A DNA stretch of 64,000 nt, taken from assembly GCA_034231615.1 (NCBI GenBank), contig CM067304.1, positions 20,635,589 through 20,699,588 on the forward strand, written 5' to 3'. The first letter of the stretch is position 1. Each line of letters starts with the position of its first letter. Shown piece after piece: positions 23,185 through 34,899 of the stretch. This DNA is from Meghimatium bilineatum (lineage: Eukaryota > Mollusca > Gastropoda > Stylommatophora > Philomycidae). Below the pieces are notes generated by a model that ran no database searches, was not told the origin of the DNA, and was given only the letters and a program-made list of their open reading frames with translations. A program made the translations under genes and the position numbers.

Positions 23185-23545
23185 TAAAATAGTGCGGAAG
23201 AAGAAGAAGAGGAGGAAGAAGGATATAACGCAGAAGAGGAGGAAGAGGAGGATTTGAAGAGGAATACAAAGACGTGGAAGAAGAAAAAGAAGAGATAAGA
23301 AGAACAGGAAGACGAAGATGAAGACGAACATATAATGGAAGAAGAAAAAGTGTAAGAAGAAGAGGAAGAGGAGAAGGGAGATGAAGAGGATAAAAAGGAA
23401 GAAGAAGATTATGAAGAAGAGGAAGATGATGATGAAGAAGAATGGGAAGAATATAAGAAGAGGACATAGAAAAAAGAGACAGAAGAGGAACAGAAAGAAA
23501 GCAGTAGAAGAGAATGAATAAGAAGAAGAGAAAGAAAAAGATTGC
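23185..23545. repeat. Polypurine GAA/GGA tract
   Basis: About 360 bp are almost only A and G on the plus strand (GAAGAAGAGG... with GATGAAGAC patches). It could form triplex DNA. Long leucine/serine/phenylalanine frames on the other strand are artefacts. Confidence 0.9.
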
Positions 23546-23887
23546 AACAATCACATTTTTAATTCCCTCTTATAAATTTTTTCAGCCGATGGGTGACCTA
23601 AGAAAACAGACATACAAAGGCTCATCAGAGCCGCAATTAGCTGTAGACAAAGCTAATTTCTAACAAATGAACTCAAAACCCAATACCGTTTTGGTTATTT
23701 ATTGATTCGCTCTGTCATGACAAGTTTGTATATTATTCATATATGCAGCAAGACAACCTCAGACATTCAAGACTCTACTGACACTTATTACTCACAGTTT
23801 ATGAAACAATGATTGGCATTAACTGATTTGGAAAACAAGAGGAGTGGTCACAATTCACTCCTCGAATCGAACTTCCTATCAAAATTG

Positions 23888-24322
23888 GGTGCAAGTAAAA
23901 TATAGTTCTTCACTGTGATCTTTGCTCTAGTTTCGAGGTATTTCCTAACCTTTGTATTGTGATTGACATGGACAGTGCTATTGTTGTGTGATTGAGTTTG
24001 GCACATATGTAAAATTAAGTAATATTTATTGAAAACGAATGCATTAGAATTAGTGTTTAGGGTTAGGGATTAGAATAAGTGTTTAGTATTTAGAATTAGG
24101 GTAAATTATAAGTATATAGAATGTTCATGGAGTTCGTTTCAGGAATGAAAAAAAGTGTATCCCGCAGAGAATGCTGAATAAGTTTAATGTTTCCACATTG
24201 TTACAGTTTATCAACCCTACGGTTTATTGATGTTCCAGGGAAATCTATGACGTCGACTAGTTAGAAATGTAAACAGTGTGCTATTTATAGCACAGTGAAG
24301 AACTAATCTTTACTTTTACCCA
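23888..24322 (+). mobile_element. MITE family M2, copy 2 (best preserved)
   Basis: The left end GCAAGTAAAATATAGTTCTT + CACTGTG and the right end CACAGTGAAGAACTAATC + TTTACTTTTACC are imperfect inverted repeats of about 28 bp. The interior matches the copies at 5346 and 26269. There is no ORF. TTAGGGTTAGGG-like patches lie at 24058-24075. Confidence 0.8.
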
Positions 24323-25767
24323 AAATTGGTCTATAACTATTTTATTGTCAATGATTTCAAGATAGTCTTTCCTCTTGTGAACATCCCTTGAATGACAGTC
24401 AATTGTTTCAGTTATGAAATAAAAAGTTATCGTTACATACTAATCGTTGTTGTCATTAAATGTTTCCGAAAGGCAGCGCCGGATTTAGACTTGATAAGGC
24501 CCTAAGCTTTCCGGACGTGCGGCATTGGGATAATAATGCTGCAATATATTTAAGTATATATGACAATTTCTCAGGAAAGTGGACGCCCTAAGCTATAGGT
24601 TGTGTAGCTTATGTGTAAATCCTGCACTGCCGACAGGCGCCAATCTCCTAAGGCATAAAGCCGAGCCTTCTGCAGGAATATCTCTCCGGTTCTCTCTCTG
24701 CAGGAAAATTTATACCCACCGCTTATATAATGGTTGACCAGCTCAACTTCAGCAACAATGATTCGATGCGAACCGAAATGACAATGTTCGCTAAATAAAA
24801 AAAAATGCAGCAAATTTCCGACAATGCAAACATTGGTTTACAATTATAAACAAGGCAGCAAAACTTCACCCAAGATAAACAAAACATGCAGTGTTCGTTA
24901 CGTATAACACTGCAGTAGATTTCCAACGATGAAGAAAAATGTAGCCTGTGGGTGTTTGATGTAAACAAAGCACAGCAGTAAATCTCGTGCAATGATAAAC
25001 AAAATAGTTGATGTTCGCTAAGTGTAAACGCTGCAGGAAATTTCCAACGGATATCAACAATGCAAACGTTGGTTGACTCTCACTGGTACTACAATTTGTC
25101 TCATCCTGATTCTCATTGGCTACTCATTAACTGTCAACATCAAATTTCGTTGTTCATAAAAATTCAAAGATCATTTAACCAAGCCCCTGAACTTTTGTTG
25201 ATTCTGTAGATGATATTCAAAGTTAACTTCCTTATTTGATTTGCTTTCTCCCTAACAAATAACATGACTATTCAAAGTTCATTTCTTCTCAACTTCATTA
25301 GACACTGACAGTAAAAATACTTTGATGCACAATGTCACCACTCACAATTTCATATTCTGACAAAACAACAATAAAGTTCAAAATTATAAGATTTATATGA
25401 AGTTTCACAATTTTGTTGTATTCCTATTCGTCAATCAATAACTTCTCACATAATACCTTGGAGATTCTTCCATTTCATTGGACAAGACTGTATAAAAAAA
25501 ATGTCACTCTCACTAACTAGACTTCTTTGAAATTTTTCATGGTGTCGAAATTTCATCAACTGAAGCTTTCAGCCCCCCCCCCCTCTCAATGTTTATTTCC
25601 AAGAGTATTATGTAGGCTATAACTTGAGTAGCTACCCCGCGTCTAGGCTTAGAAAACAGATTGTGATAGTCCATCAATTCAGGCAGTGGTCCGTTTCTTT
25701 ATACACATCATAATTTCAAAAGGTGTAGTTTTTGCATAAGCAATTTTGTTCTTAATTGATAGCTTCT
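24323..25767. other. Non-genic stretch with degenerate tandem block
   Basis: 24770-25065 has at least four degenerate units with CTGCAG-AAATTTCCAACGAT and AACAATGCAAACRTTGGTT, a decayed satellite. 25075-25560 is AT-rich with repeated CAAAGTTCATTT/CAAAGTTAACTT motifs. A poly-C run lies at 25574-25583. No gene was found. Confidence 0.5.
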
Positions 25768-26047
25768 TCTTCTTCTTCTGCTTTCGTTCTCAAACTCCTG
25801 CAGATTAGCAGGATGTAGTCCAGGGAACGGAATGCGTTATGTCATGGTTTACACCATTGCTGCGATATCTACGCCTTTCGGCATGACACATCCGACTTCA
25901 GCATGGCTTTGTGCCACTGACCCTAAATGGGATGGGACAGCCAACTCCATCCAATAACCTCCTTAGTCGCCTTTTACGACATGCATGGAAGGTAAACAGT
26001 GTTGCTATTCTTTGCTCCCCTTTCGGGCCCCCGTCAACACACGGGCG
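25768..26047 (-). mobile_element. SINE-like repeat R1
   Basis: It is full-length relative to 13650-13923 and 63492-63773. Minus-strand orientation is defined by the GAA-type tail (TTCTTCTTCTTCTG on plus at 25768-25781). The TSD is short or eroded (TGATA). Confidence 0.8.
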
Positions 26048-26268
26048 TGATATTTTCAATTCAGATTCTTACAAGTTACAGATTTTCAATAACAAATAGC
26101 TTTCTTGACATAATAGACTCACAGAAACAGCTGAGAGAACTCTCTCGCATACAATACTGGCGACGAATTCACTCATTTCGACGAAAACTACAATAGTTGT
26201 CAATTACGGTTCCTTCCTAACACATGATGATTGTGATGACTCTACATACTTCTATTAAGAACATCCGG

Positions 26269-26597
26269 AGCAAGTAAAATATAGATCTTCACTGTGACCT
26301 TTGTTTCGAGGTATTACCTAACCTTTGAAGTGTAATTATATAGTTTGTATTTAAAATTAAGGTATATTAATTGAAAAGACGTATTAAATTGCAGTTATTA
26401 TTTAGATTAGGGTTAGTGGTTATGATTAAAATTCGTTATAAATTAGAAAATAAATTAGTTATAAAAGTTATAATTATAAATTATTCGTGACATCTATCAT
26501 TGTGGTTGATCTTCCGGGGAAATCCATGACGTCAGCTAGTTAAAAATGTAAACAGTGTGATATTTTTGCACAGTAAAGAACTATCTTTACTTTTACC
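26269..26597 (+). mobile_element. MITE family M2, copy 3
   Basis: The ends are GCAAGTAAAATATAGATCTT + CACTGTG and CACAGTAAAGAACTATCTTT + ACTTTTACC. The interior is collinear with copies 1 and 2, with a small central deletion. Confidence 0.8.
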
Positions 26598-26929
26598 AAA
26601 CGTCCAACTATGAAAACACGCTTTTGTTCCCGTAACGACTTTACACAACTTCTATTCCACAGTAAAACTAAAGAGGCATAGCAACAAAAGGAAGTCCGTT
26701 GCAATTCTTTCTTCTATATTTTTGGGCTGTCAGTTTTGAACGCCCACCAGCTGAAGTACTTCGGAAAAACTGACTATCGTTGAGTAGTATTTTTCTCTAC
26801 ACTCTCTCTTTCTCTACAAACTCTGTTTTTCCCACGGCACTAACCTAATTTCCCTTGATTTTTCTACTGACCTCCAAACTTTCTCACTATGTTTGTCTCC
26901 AATATTTATTTTATTTATCAAGTGTCATA
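26598..26929. other. Non-genic stretch
   Basis: No recognised signal. Confidence 0.4.
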
Positions 26930-27440
26930 TTCTTTTCAGAATGTTGTCTTAGTCGTGGATACTCTGAAAGTCTCTCTGTTTTGGGCAAGCAGACCTGCAT
27001 TGGCCAGAGGCATGTGCATACATTCATGATATCGCTGGTCCATTGTCTTCTTGGTCTTCCTCTTCCTCTTTCCCGGTACTCTGCCCTCGTTAGGGAGCCG
27101 CGTTAGCGCAGTGGTTAGCCCAGTGGCTTCGCATATGAGTGGTCCTGGGTTCATTCCCCAGCTGAGGCGGAAATGTTTTCAGATCGCAACGGCTCCCAGG
27201 TCGACCCAGCCTTAAATGGGTACCGGATTAATCCGGGAAGTAAAGACTGTGAGGGAGAGGAGATGGCTACCGCCCTCATTTGCAGAGCCTGTGAAATGTG
27301 AGATCGCTAACATCGCACACCCCTACGGCATTAATAAATGCTATGGGTTACTTTACTTTACTCTGCCCTCTAGAATCAGCCTTTCGATACCATCATGTCG
27401 CTTTAAGTGTCACGGGCTCAAAATCGTCTATTTAAATTCA
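26930..27440 (-). pseudogene. LINE C-terminal fragment split by a SINE
   Basis: On the minus strand, sequence above 27370 encodes KRHDGIERLILEGRV. Sequence below 27089 continues with RVPGKRKRKTKKTMDQRYHE and ends LANAGLLAQNRETFR. This is a LINE ORF2 tail. The SINE at 27089-27358 sits between the two halves with a 12-bp target duplication, so the halves were once contiguous. Confidence 0.8.
27089..27358 (+). mobile_element. tRNA-derived SINE with 12-bp TSD
   Basis: The TSD TACTCTGCCCTC is at 27077-27088 and 27359-27370. The head shows pol III boxes (TTAGCGCAGTGGTTAG and CCTGGGTTCATTCC). The central domain at 27205-27224 reads CCCAGCCTTAAATGGGTACC. The 3' end is CTATGGGTTACTTTACTT, a short (TTTAC)n-like tail. 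The same 3' end occurs on the minus strand at 41008-41046. Complete and young. Confidence 0.95.
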
Positions 27441-27685
27441 CCTCCTGTGTTAAAACATATTTACCCTCTCTGTACTCATGAATTTTATCGTCCAGAATCA
27501 AATCTTTCAAAGTAAAGTCTTCAACCCGTTCACAAGAGCCACTTCAATCTCTCAATGTTTTTCCTCCAAAACCGTAGATAATTTGTACTTGATTATATCC
27601 ACATTCTTTATCGATTTGTTTCCCTTAGTCCATTCTAAAATTAAAGACTGTCATTTTCTATATTTAATAATCAATAAGAGAAGAG
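27441..27685. other. Non-genic AT-rich spacer
   Basis: No recognised signal. Confidence 0.4.
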
Positions 27686-27689
27686 ATAG

Positions 27690-28455
27690 ATGAACAAGGA
27701 GCAGGAAGAAGAAGAAAAAGAAGATAAATAATAGGAAGAGGAAGAGAAAGAAGAAGAAGAAAGTGAAGAAAGAAGAAGAATAATAATACGGAGAAAATGA
27801 AGAGAAAGAAGAAGAATAATAGGAGAAGAAGAAAGAAGAAGAAGAAAAGAAAAATTAAGAAGAAGAGAAACAAGAGAAAGTAGAAGAGAATGACGTAGAA
27901 GAGAAAGTAGAAGAGAAAGTAGAAGAGAATGGCGTAGAAGAGAAAGAAGAGAAAGTAGAAGAGAAAGTAGAAGAGAATGACGTAGAAGAGAAAGTAGAAG
28001 AGAAAGTAGAAGAGAAAGAAGAGAAAGTAGAAGAGAAAGTAGAAGAGAATGACGTAGAAGAGAAAGTAGAAGAGAAAGTAGAAGAGAAAGAAGAGAAAGT
28101 AGAAGAGAATGACGTAGAAGAGAAAGAAGAGAAAGTAGAAGAGAAAGTAGAAGAGAATGACGTAGAAGAGAAAGAAGAGAAAGAAGAGAAAGAAGAGAAG
28201 AAGAGAAAGTAGAAGAGAAAGTAGAAGAGAAAGTAGAAGAGAAAGTAGAAGAGAAAGTAGAAGAGAAAGTAGAAGAGAATGACATCGAAGAGAAAGAAGA
28301 GAAAGAATACGTAGAAAAAGAAGAAAAAAGACGAAGAAGAGGAATACACAGAAGAGAATACGACGAAGAAGAAAAAGAAAATAGGAAGAAAAAGAAGATG
28401 AAGAAGAGGAGAGAGGAGGAAACAGAAGAAGAAGAGGAAGAATAAGAATAAGAAA
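27690..28455. repeat. Polypurine array (GAGAAAGTAGAA)n
   Basis: About 750 bp of purines built on GTAGAAGAGAAA 12-mers, with GTAGAAGAGAATGAC marker variants recurring through 27885-28285. Flanks are irregular GAA/AGAAG runs. The long leucine/serine/phenylalanine frames on the minus strand are artefacts. Confidence 0.92.
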
Positions 28456-29190
28456 GAAGAATGCCATTCAAAATTTCCTTACGAGTTTTGACGTTACGTC
28501 GTGTATTACATCTTGTTATCAGTGAAACAAATGTGAACTCCTCATAACATCAAACACCCCCCTTACCTTGCTCATTTGAATCCTATATTTCATGTCCATT
28601 TATCCCATTCTTCACGTTGGATAAACCATGATCTCACTACAAAAGCGGCACAAATATGTATTACGTATATATAAATATATATATATACATATAGATACAT
28701 CCGTCATATATATAGAGAAAGATAGATAGAGAGGAAGAGAGAGAGAGTGTGTCGGCGCCATGTTGATGCTGATTGCAAAAAAATGTTTGCCACACAGAGA
28801 CAAGCGTAGTCTGCTGGGAAGACAACCGCACGAGATTAGTGTTTACGGCGGGAATCGAGTTTAGAGTGATAGTATTGTGGGTTACGGACGTGTGCATTTA
28901 AGCGGTCTGCGGCATCTTTGCTATTAAGAGGGTATAAAAGTGAATATGTAGAGATGCATACAGGACAACAATAATCACAACTTTCATAAGCAAAACGATG
29001 AATTCTTGTATGGTTAGAGGGATTCAATCCGCAGACCTCTCATTTGTAGATTGCGTTGACTTTTTTCTGTTACAGATAAAATTAATAAGCAACTCGAACA
29101 ATGTTTACAGTAAATTGAGAAAAAAAAAGACGGCAACTGTAGAAATGTTGATCGTGGTAAACTAATTTTCTCAGAAATCGAGTACTTCTC
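28456..29190. other. Non-genic stretch with R6 repeat
   Basis: AT/GATA simple sequence lies at 28660-28720. The segment at about 29010-29130 (CATTTGTAGATTGCGTTGAC ... ATTAATAAGCAACTCG ... GTTTACAGTAAAT) is shared with 63140-63250, defining dispersed repeat R6. No gene was found. Confidence 0.5.
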
Positions 29191-29194
29191 TAAG

Positions 29195-29832
29195 ATAGTT
29201 TGCTGCCTGGCCTCATGCTTATCTTGGTCACCTATCTTGGCAACTTCTCTAAGAAATATTGCTGACTGATCTCATGCAGATTCGTCGCTTATCTTGGTAA
29301 CTTCTCTAAGAAATATTGCTGACTGATCTCATGCAGATTCGTCGCTTATCTTGGTAACTTCTCTAAGAAATATTGCTGACTGATCTCATGCAGAGTCGTC
29401 GCTTATCTTGGTAACTTCTCTAAGAAATATTGCTGACTGATCTCATGCAGAGTCGTCGCTTATCTTGGTAACTTCTCTAAGAAATATTGCTGACTGATCT
29501 CATGCAGAGTCGTCGCTTATCTTGGTAACTTCTCTAAGAAATATTGCTGACTGATCTCATGCAGATTCGTCGCTTATCTTGGTAACTTCTCTAAGACATA
29601 TTGCTGACTGATCTCATGCAGAGTCGTCGCTTATCTTGGTAACTGCCCTAAGACATATTGCTGACTGATCTCATGCAGAGTCGTCGCTTATCTTGGTAAC
29701 TTCTCTAAGAAATATTGCTGACTGATCTCATGCAGAGTCGTCGCTTATCTTGGTAACTGCTCTAAGACATATTGCTGACTGATCTCATGCAGAGTCGTCG
29801 CTTATCTTGGTAACTTCTCTAAGATAGTTTGT
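29195..29832. repeat. 57-bp minisatellite
   Basis: About eleven near-identical copies of a 57-bp unit (TTGCTGACTGATCTCATGCA + GAGTCGTCGCTTATCTTGG + TAACTTCTCTAAGAAATA). The variant positions AGATTCG/AGAGTCG and AAGAAAT/AAGACAT give a readable order of units. Confidence 0.92.
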
Positions 29833-30039
29833 TCCCTGATGTTCCAATGAGACCACATGTTTTATATTGTCATTTAGTTGCTTGTGTTATCCACCATTAT
29901 GGCGGGGAAATAACGGTGGGGGGGGAGGGTGTGTCGTGATTAATTAGTTTATATTACAAGTTCTCACGTTCACTTTTACATTCACTTTCAGTTTATCTTT
30001 CCTCCTATTATATGTTATGATGCTCACAAACTCAGGATT

Positions 30040-30042
30040 AGA

Positions 30043-30074
<32 letters not shown>

Positions 30075-30115
30075 TTTGTGTGTGTGTGTGTGTGTGCGTG
30101 TGTGGAAAGGTAGGT
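30040..30115. repeat. (GT)n microsatellite
   Basis: TGTGTG run with few interruptions. Confidence 0.95.
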
Positions 30116-30317
30116 GTGTGCTCCACGTCTGTAAAGGTTGAGACTCCTTGCTGTAAGGTTATGACTTTAAATGATGATGAGAATGATTGTGAACGACAAT
30201 CGACGCGCAACATAATAGTGATTACAGTTATTAAAAAAATCATAAACAATTATAAAAAATATAACTAATAAATGAAAAAGCAGAGAACAAAATAATTCTA
30301 GTATAGTTTTTATTATT

Positions 30318-30475
30318 TTTGCTCTTTCATTCTCAAACACCCACACTAGATCTTTTCTATTGTAGAACAAATGGCCCAACTAGATTTGAAACAATATATA
30401 GTTCAAAGAACATAAATGCATCGTATCATCATTTTATATGTACACCTGACCCGGCACATCCAACTTCAGGGGTAA
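30318..30475 (-). repeat. R1s short variant (unit A)
   Basis: TTTCATTCTCAAACACCCAC, GTAGAACAAATGGCCCAACT and GACCCGGCACATCCAACTTC match other R1s copies. It is duplicated with the segment at 33611-33768. Confidence 0.6.
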
Positions 30476-30919
30476 GTTTTATTATAATTTAATAAAAATT
30501 ATGTAATGGAATTACTAACTAAATTTCGAATATATTATTCTATGATTAGATTATTTCATTTTCCCTCATTGAAAATTAACTCCATTTCTAATATTAAATC
30601 GTCAAAGAAAACTCCCTCAGGTCATGGCAACACGTTTACCAGTGCTGTGACGTCCATTATTTTTTTATTTTTTGCACATGTTAGATATAACCAAATTGGA
30701 TTAGTGTCCGCGGTTCATAGGTTCGTACCTCACCATAATATATTTAACTTAATGTAACTAATAAACACAAATTTCTCACATATAACAAGTTAATACCCTT
30801 CTGTGTCTTGATACTTATTTTCACTTCTTTATTTCTCTTGCTTGTGTTTTCTGTCTGTCTTATTCTCCTATCTCCTAGACCAGTCGTTCTTATCCTGGTG
30901 CATGCCAAATAAATGTTTC

Positions 30920-32592
30920 ATATAAGCAAATGACTGTTTTCTTTGAGCCAATGAGTTTTCTATAAGGAAATGATTGTTTTCTATAAGGAAATGATTGTTT
31001 TCTATAAGGAAATGATTGTTTTCTATAAACAAATGATTGTTTTCTATACGCAAATGACTGTTTTCTCTGTGTGGCAGTTTCATATATGCAAATAACTGTT
31101 TTCTTTGAGCCAATGAGTTTACTATAAGGAAATGATTGTTTTCTATAAGGAAATGATTGTTTTCTATAAGGAAATGATTGTTTTCTAAAAGCAAATGATT
31201 GTTTTCTATACGCAAATGACTGTTTTCAATAAACAAATAACTGTTTTCTATATGCAAATGATTGTTTTCTATACGCAAATGACTGTTTTCTATACGCAAA
31301 TGACTGTTTTCTATACGCAAATGACTGTTTTCTATACGCAAATGACTGTTTTCTATACGCAAATGACTGTTTTCTATACGCAAATGACTGTTTCCTATAC
31401 GCAAATGACTGTTTTCTATACGCAAATGACTGTTTTCTATACGCAAATGAATGTTTTCTATACGCAAATGACTGTTTTCTATAAACAAATGACTGTTTTC
31501 TATAAACAAATGACTGTTTTCTATAAACAAAAGACTGTTTTCTATAAACAAATGACTGTTTTCTATACGCAAATGACTGTTTTCTATAAACAAATGACTG
31601 TTTTCCATACGCAAATGACTGTTTTCTATACGCAAATGAATGATTTCTATAAACAAATGACAGTCTTCTATACGCAAATGACTGTTTTCTTTACGCAAAT
31701 GACTGTTTTCCATACGCAAATGACTGTTTTCTATAAACAAATGACTGTTTTCTATAAACAAATGACTGTTTTCTATAAACAAATGACTGTTTTCTATAAA
31801 CAAATGACTGTTTTCTATAAACAAATGACTGTTTTCTATAAACAAATGATTGTTTTCTATACGCAAATGACTGTTTCTATAAACAAATGACTGTTTTCTA
31901 TAAACAAATGACTGTTTTCTATACGCAAATGACTGTTTTCTATACGCAAATGACTGTTTTCTATAAACAAATGACTGTTTTCTATAAACAAATGACTGTT
32001 TTCTATAAACAAATGAATGTTTTCTATACGCAAATGACTGTTTTCTATACGCAAATAAATGTTTTCTATAAACAAATGACAGTCTTCTATACGCAAATGA
32101 CTGTTTTCCATACGCAAATGACAGTTTTCTATAAACAAATGACTGTTTTCTATAAACAAATGACTGTTTTCTATAAACGACTGTTTTCTATAAACAAATG
32201 ACTGTTTTCTATAAACAAATGACTGTTTTCTATACGCAAATGACTGTTTTCTATAAACAAATGACTGTTTTCTATACGCAAATGACTGTTTTCCATACGC
32301 AAATGACAGTTTTCTATAAACAAATGACTGTTTTCTATAAACAAATGACTGTTTTCTATAAACGACTGTTTTCTATAAACAAATGACTGTTTTCTATAAA
32401 CAAATGACTGTTTTCTATACGCAAATGACTGTTTTCTATAAACAAATGACTGTTTTCTATACGCAAATGACTGTTTTCTATAAACAAATGACTGTTTTCT
32501 ATAAACAAATGACTGTTTTCTATACGCAAATGACTGTTTTCTATAAACAAATGACTGTTTTCTATAAACAAATGACAGTCTTCTCTGTGTAA
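30920..32592. repeat. 21-bp minisatellite, expanded copy
   Basis: About 78 units of a 21-bp repeat (TTCTATAAACAAATGACTGT + T). Two main unit types alternate (TATAAACAAATGACTG and TATACGCAAATGACTG), with a TATAAGGAAATGATTG type at the left edge. A higher-order block of about 184 bp is repeated near 32097-32190 and 32280-32372, including a rare deletion unit TATAAACGACTG. The array reads through as a 7-residue repeat on both strands; I do not regard it as coding. Confidence 0.95.
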
Positions 32593-32639
32593 AATATCTA
32601 TTAGCTACTGCTATTCTATGAATAAATGACTGTTTTATC

Positions 32640-33110
32640 TACAAAACATTGAATTTTCTCAGTTGTTCTATCTATTTTCTGTTATCTACTAACTATTCTC
32701 TCTGTTCTACTATCTAGTTTATTTAAATTATTTTGTATAAAACTGTTTATGTTCTACTATCAATATATTTCTTTGTTCTTCTATTATCTATGTTCTACTA
32801 TCTATATATTTCTTTGTTCTTCTATTTTCTATGTTCCATTATCTATATATTTCTTTGTTCTTCTATTTTCTATGTTCTACTATCTATTCTCTCTGTTGAA
32901 CTATTAATTTTTTCGGTTCTTCTTTCTACATCTATATTCTACGTTCTTTTTTTTCAAGTTATATATATCTATGATATATTTTCTCTGTCCTAGTATCAAT
33001 TTTCTCTGTTCTACCATCTATTGTTCCTGTTGGACTGACTATCTATATCTATTTTCTGTGTTGCTAGTATATCTGTTTGATAGATTCTCTACTCCCCCAC
33101 CCACTCCCAA
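32640..33110. repeat. Pyrimidine-rich degenerate repeat (unit A), downstream of serpin stop
   Basis: Units like TTCTTTGTTCTTCTATTTTC and TATGTTCTACTATCTATATA are repeated. It lies 3' of the serpin terminal exon on the minus strand. An AATAAA on the minus strand (TTTATT at 32718-32723) could serve as a distant poly(A) signal. Confidence 0.6.
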
Positions 33111-33142
33111 TGTACTAGATACTTGTGTCCGACGTCATCGCT

Positions 33143-33357
33143 CTACGCATCAGGGTTGCCATACCATTTCCCTTGGAACAAAATCTGTTTACTTTCGTTG
33201 TCTCTAAGGAAGAATAGGAATGGATGGTCAGCAACTATCTGCTTTCTCGGAGGCATGGATAAAAAGGTATCGATCGCAACAGTTACGGCAGATGCTACTG
33301 TACCAATTTCGTTAACTTCAATAACTGCTTTATGCAAGACGTCTGTAATTCGAGTAC
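33143..33357 (-). CDS. Serpin terminal exon, distal copy (reactive-centre loop A)
   Basis: It encodes the serpin reactive-centre loop and C-terminus. The acceptor TTCCACAG is at 33358-33365, entering in phase 1 (two bases complete a codon), then TRITDVLHKAVIEVNEIGT. The hinge EIGTVASAVTVA has P17 Glu, P15 Gly, P14 Thr and small residues at P12-P10, as in inhibitory serpins. Counting from P17 gives P1 Leu and P1' Ser (TFLSMPPRKQ). Then come the signature VADHPFLFFLRDN and ILFQGKWYGNPDA, with TAG at 33143-33145, close to the usual serpin C-terminus. This copy has Val at P9 and Arg at P5'. P1 Leu suggests a chymotrypsin/elastase-type target (inference). It lies downstream of the proximal copy at 34900-35168, so it could be an alternative last exon. 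Confidence 0.88.
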
Positions 33358-33610
33358 CTGTGGAATATTAGAAATTTGATAGTAAGTGCACAATTTATGT
33401 GTTGTGATATAGATAGATAACAATACAATCACGAGACTCTCTGCTGTAAGATTATGACTTTAAATGATGATGAGAATGATTGTGAACGACAATCGACGCG
33501 CAACATACTAGTGATTACAGTTATTAAAAAAATCATAAACAATTATAAAAAATATAACTAATAAATGAAAAAGCAGAGAACAAAATAATTCTAGTATAGT
33601 TTTTATTATT

Positions 33611-33768
33611 TTTGCTCTTTCATTCTCAAACTCCCACACTAGATCTTTTCTATTGTAGAACAATGGCCCAACTAGATTTGAAACAATATATAGTTCAAAG
33701 AACATAAATGCATCGTATCATCATTTTATATGTACACCTGACCCGGCACATCTAACTTCAGGGGTAAG
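33611..33768 (-). repeat. R1s short variant (unit B)
   Basis: Duplicate of 30318-30475 carried by the segmental duplication. Confidence 0.6.
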
Positions 33769-34207
33769 TTTTATTATAATTTAATAAAAGTTATGTAATG
33801 GAATTACAAACTAAATTTCGAATATATTATTCTATGATGAGATTATTTCATTTTCCCTCATTGAAATTTAACTCAATTTCTAATATTACATCGTCAAAGA
33901 AAACTCCCGCAGGTCATGGCAACAGGTTTACCAGTGCTGTCACGTCGATTATTTTTTTTAATTTTTTGCAAAGGTTAGATATAACTAAATTGGATTAGTG
34001 TCCGCGGTTCATAGGTGCGTACCTCACTATAATAGGTACATTTAACTTAATGTAACTAATAAACACAAATTTCTCACATATAACAAGTTAATACCCTTCT
34101 GTGTCTTGATACTTATTTTCACTTCTTTATTTCTCTTGCTTGTGTTTTCTATCTGTCTTATTCTCCTATCTCCTAGACCATTCGTTCTTATCCTGGTGCA
34201 TGCCAAA

Positions 34208-34492
34208 TAAATGTTTCATATAAGCAAATGACTGTTTTCTCTGTGTGGCAGTTTTATATATGCAAATAACTGTTTTCTTTGAGCCAATGAGTTTTCTATA
34301 AGGAAATGATTGTTTTCTATAAGGAAATGATTGTTTTCTATAAGGAAATGATTGTTTTCTATAAGCAAATGATTGTTTTCTATACGCAAATGACTGTTTT
34401 CTATACGCAAATGACTGTTTTCTATACGCAAATGACTGTTTTCCATACGCAAATGAATGTTTTCTATAAACAAATGACAGTCTTCTCTGTGT
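34208..34492. repeat. 21-bp minisatellite, short copy
   Basis: About 13 units with the same left-edge AAGGAAATGATTG types and the same right-edge CAAATGACAGTCTTCTCTGT as the large array. This shows that the two arrays are homologous and that only the middle expanded or contracted. Confidence 0.95.
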
Positions 34493-34899
34493 AAAATATC
34501 TATTAGTTACTGCTATTCTATGAATAAATGACTGTTTTATCTACAAAACATTGAATTTTTTCAGTTGTTCTATCTATTTTCTGTGATCTACTAACTATTC
34601 TCTCTGTTCTACTATCTAGTTTATTTAAATTATTTTGTATAAAACTGTTTAGGTTCTACTATCAATATATTTCTTTGTTCTTCTATTTTCTATGTTCTAC
34701 TATCTATTCTCTCTGTTGTACTACTAATTTTTTCGGTTCTTCTTTCTACATCTATATTCTACGTTCTTTTTTTTCAAGTTATATATATCTATGATATATT
34801 TTCTCTGTCCTAGTATCAATTTTCTCTGTTCTACCATCTATTGTTCCTGTTGGACTGACTATATCTATTTTCTGTGTTGCTAGTATATCTGTTTATTCT

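Larger units (their letters stand above)
30139..33430. repeat. Segmental duplication, unit A (3.3 kb)
   Basis: It begins GAGACTCCTTGCTGTAAGGT and ends TAACAATACAATCAC. It is collinear with 33431-35242: spacer, R1s copy, minisatellite, pyrimidine-rich stretch, then serpin terminal exon. The main difference is the 21-bp minisatellite, about 1.67 kb here versus about 0.28 kb in unit B. Confidence 0.95.

Noticed and set aside
27664..28471. Leucine/serine/phenylalanine-rich frames resembling membrane proteins
   Set aside because: Complement of a polypurine tract; several frames are open at once.
29195..29832. CRISPR-like regular array
   Set aside because: The 57-bp units are contiguous with no variable spacers; other arrays here are the same, and the genome is eukaryotic.
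30868..32592. 332-residue minus-strand and 231-residue plus-strand frames
   Set aside because: Both arise from a 21-bp minisatellite; the unit length is a multiple of three so both strands stay open.
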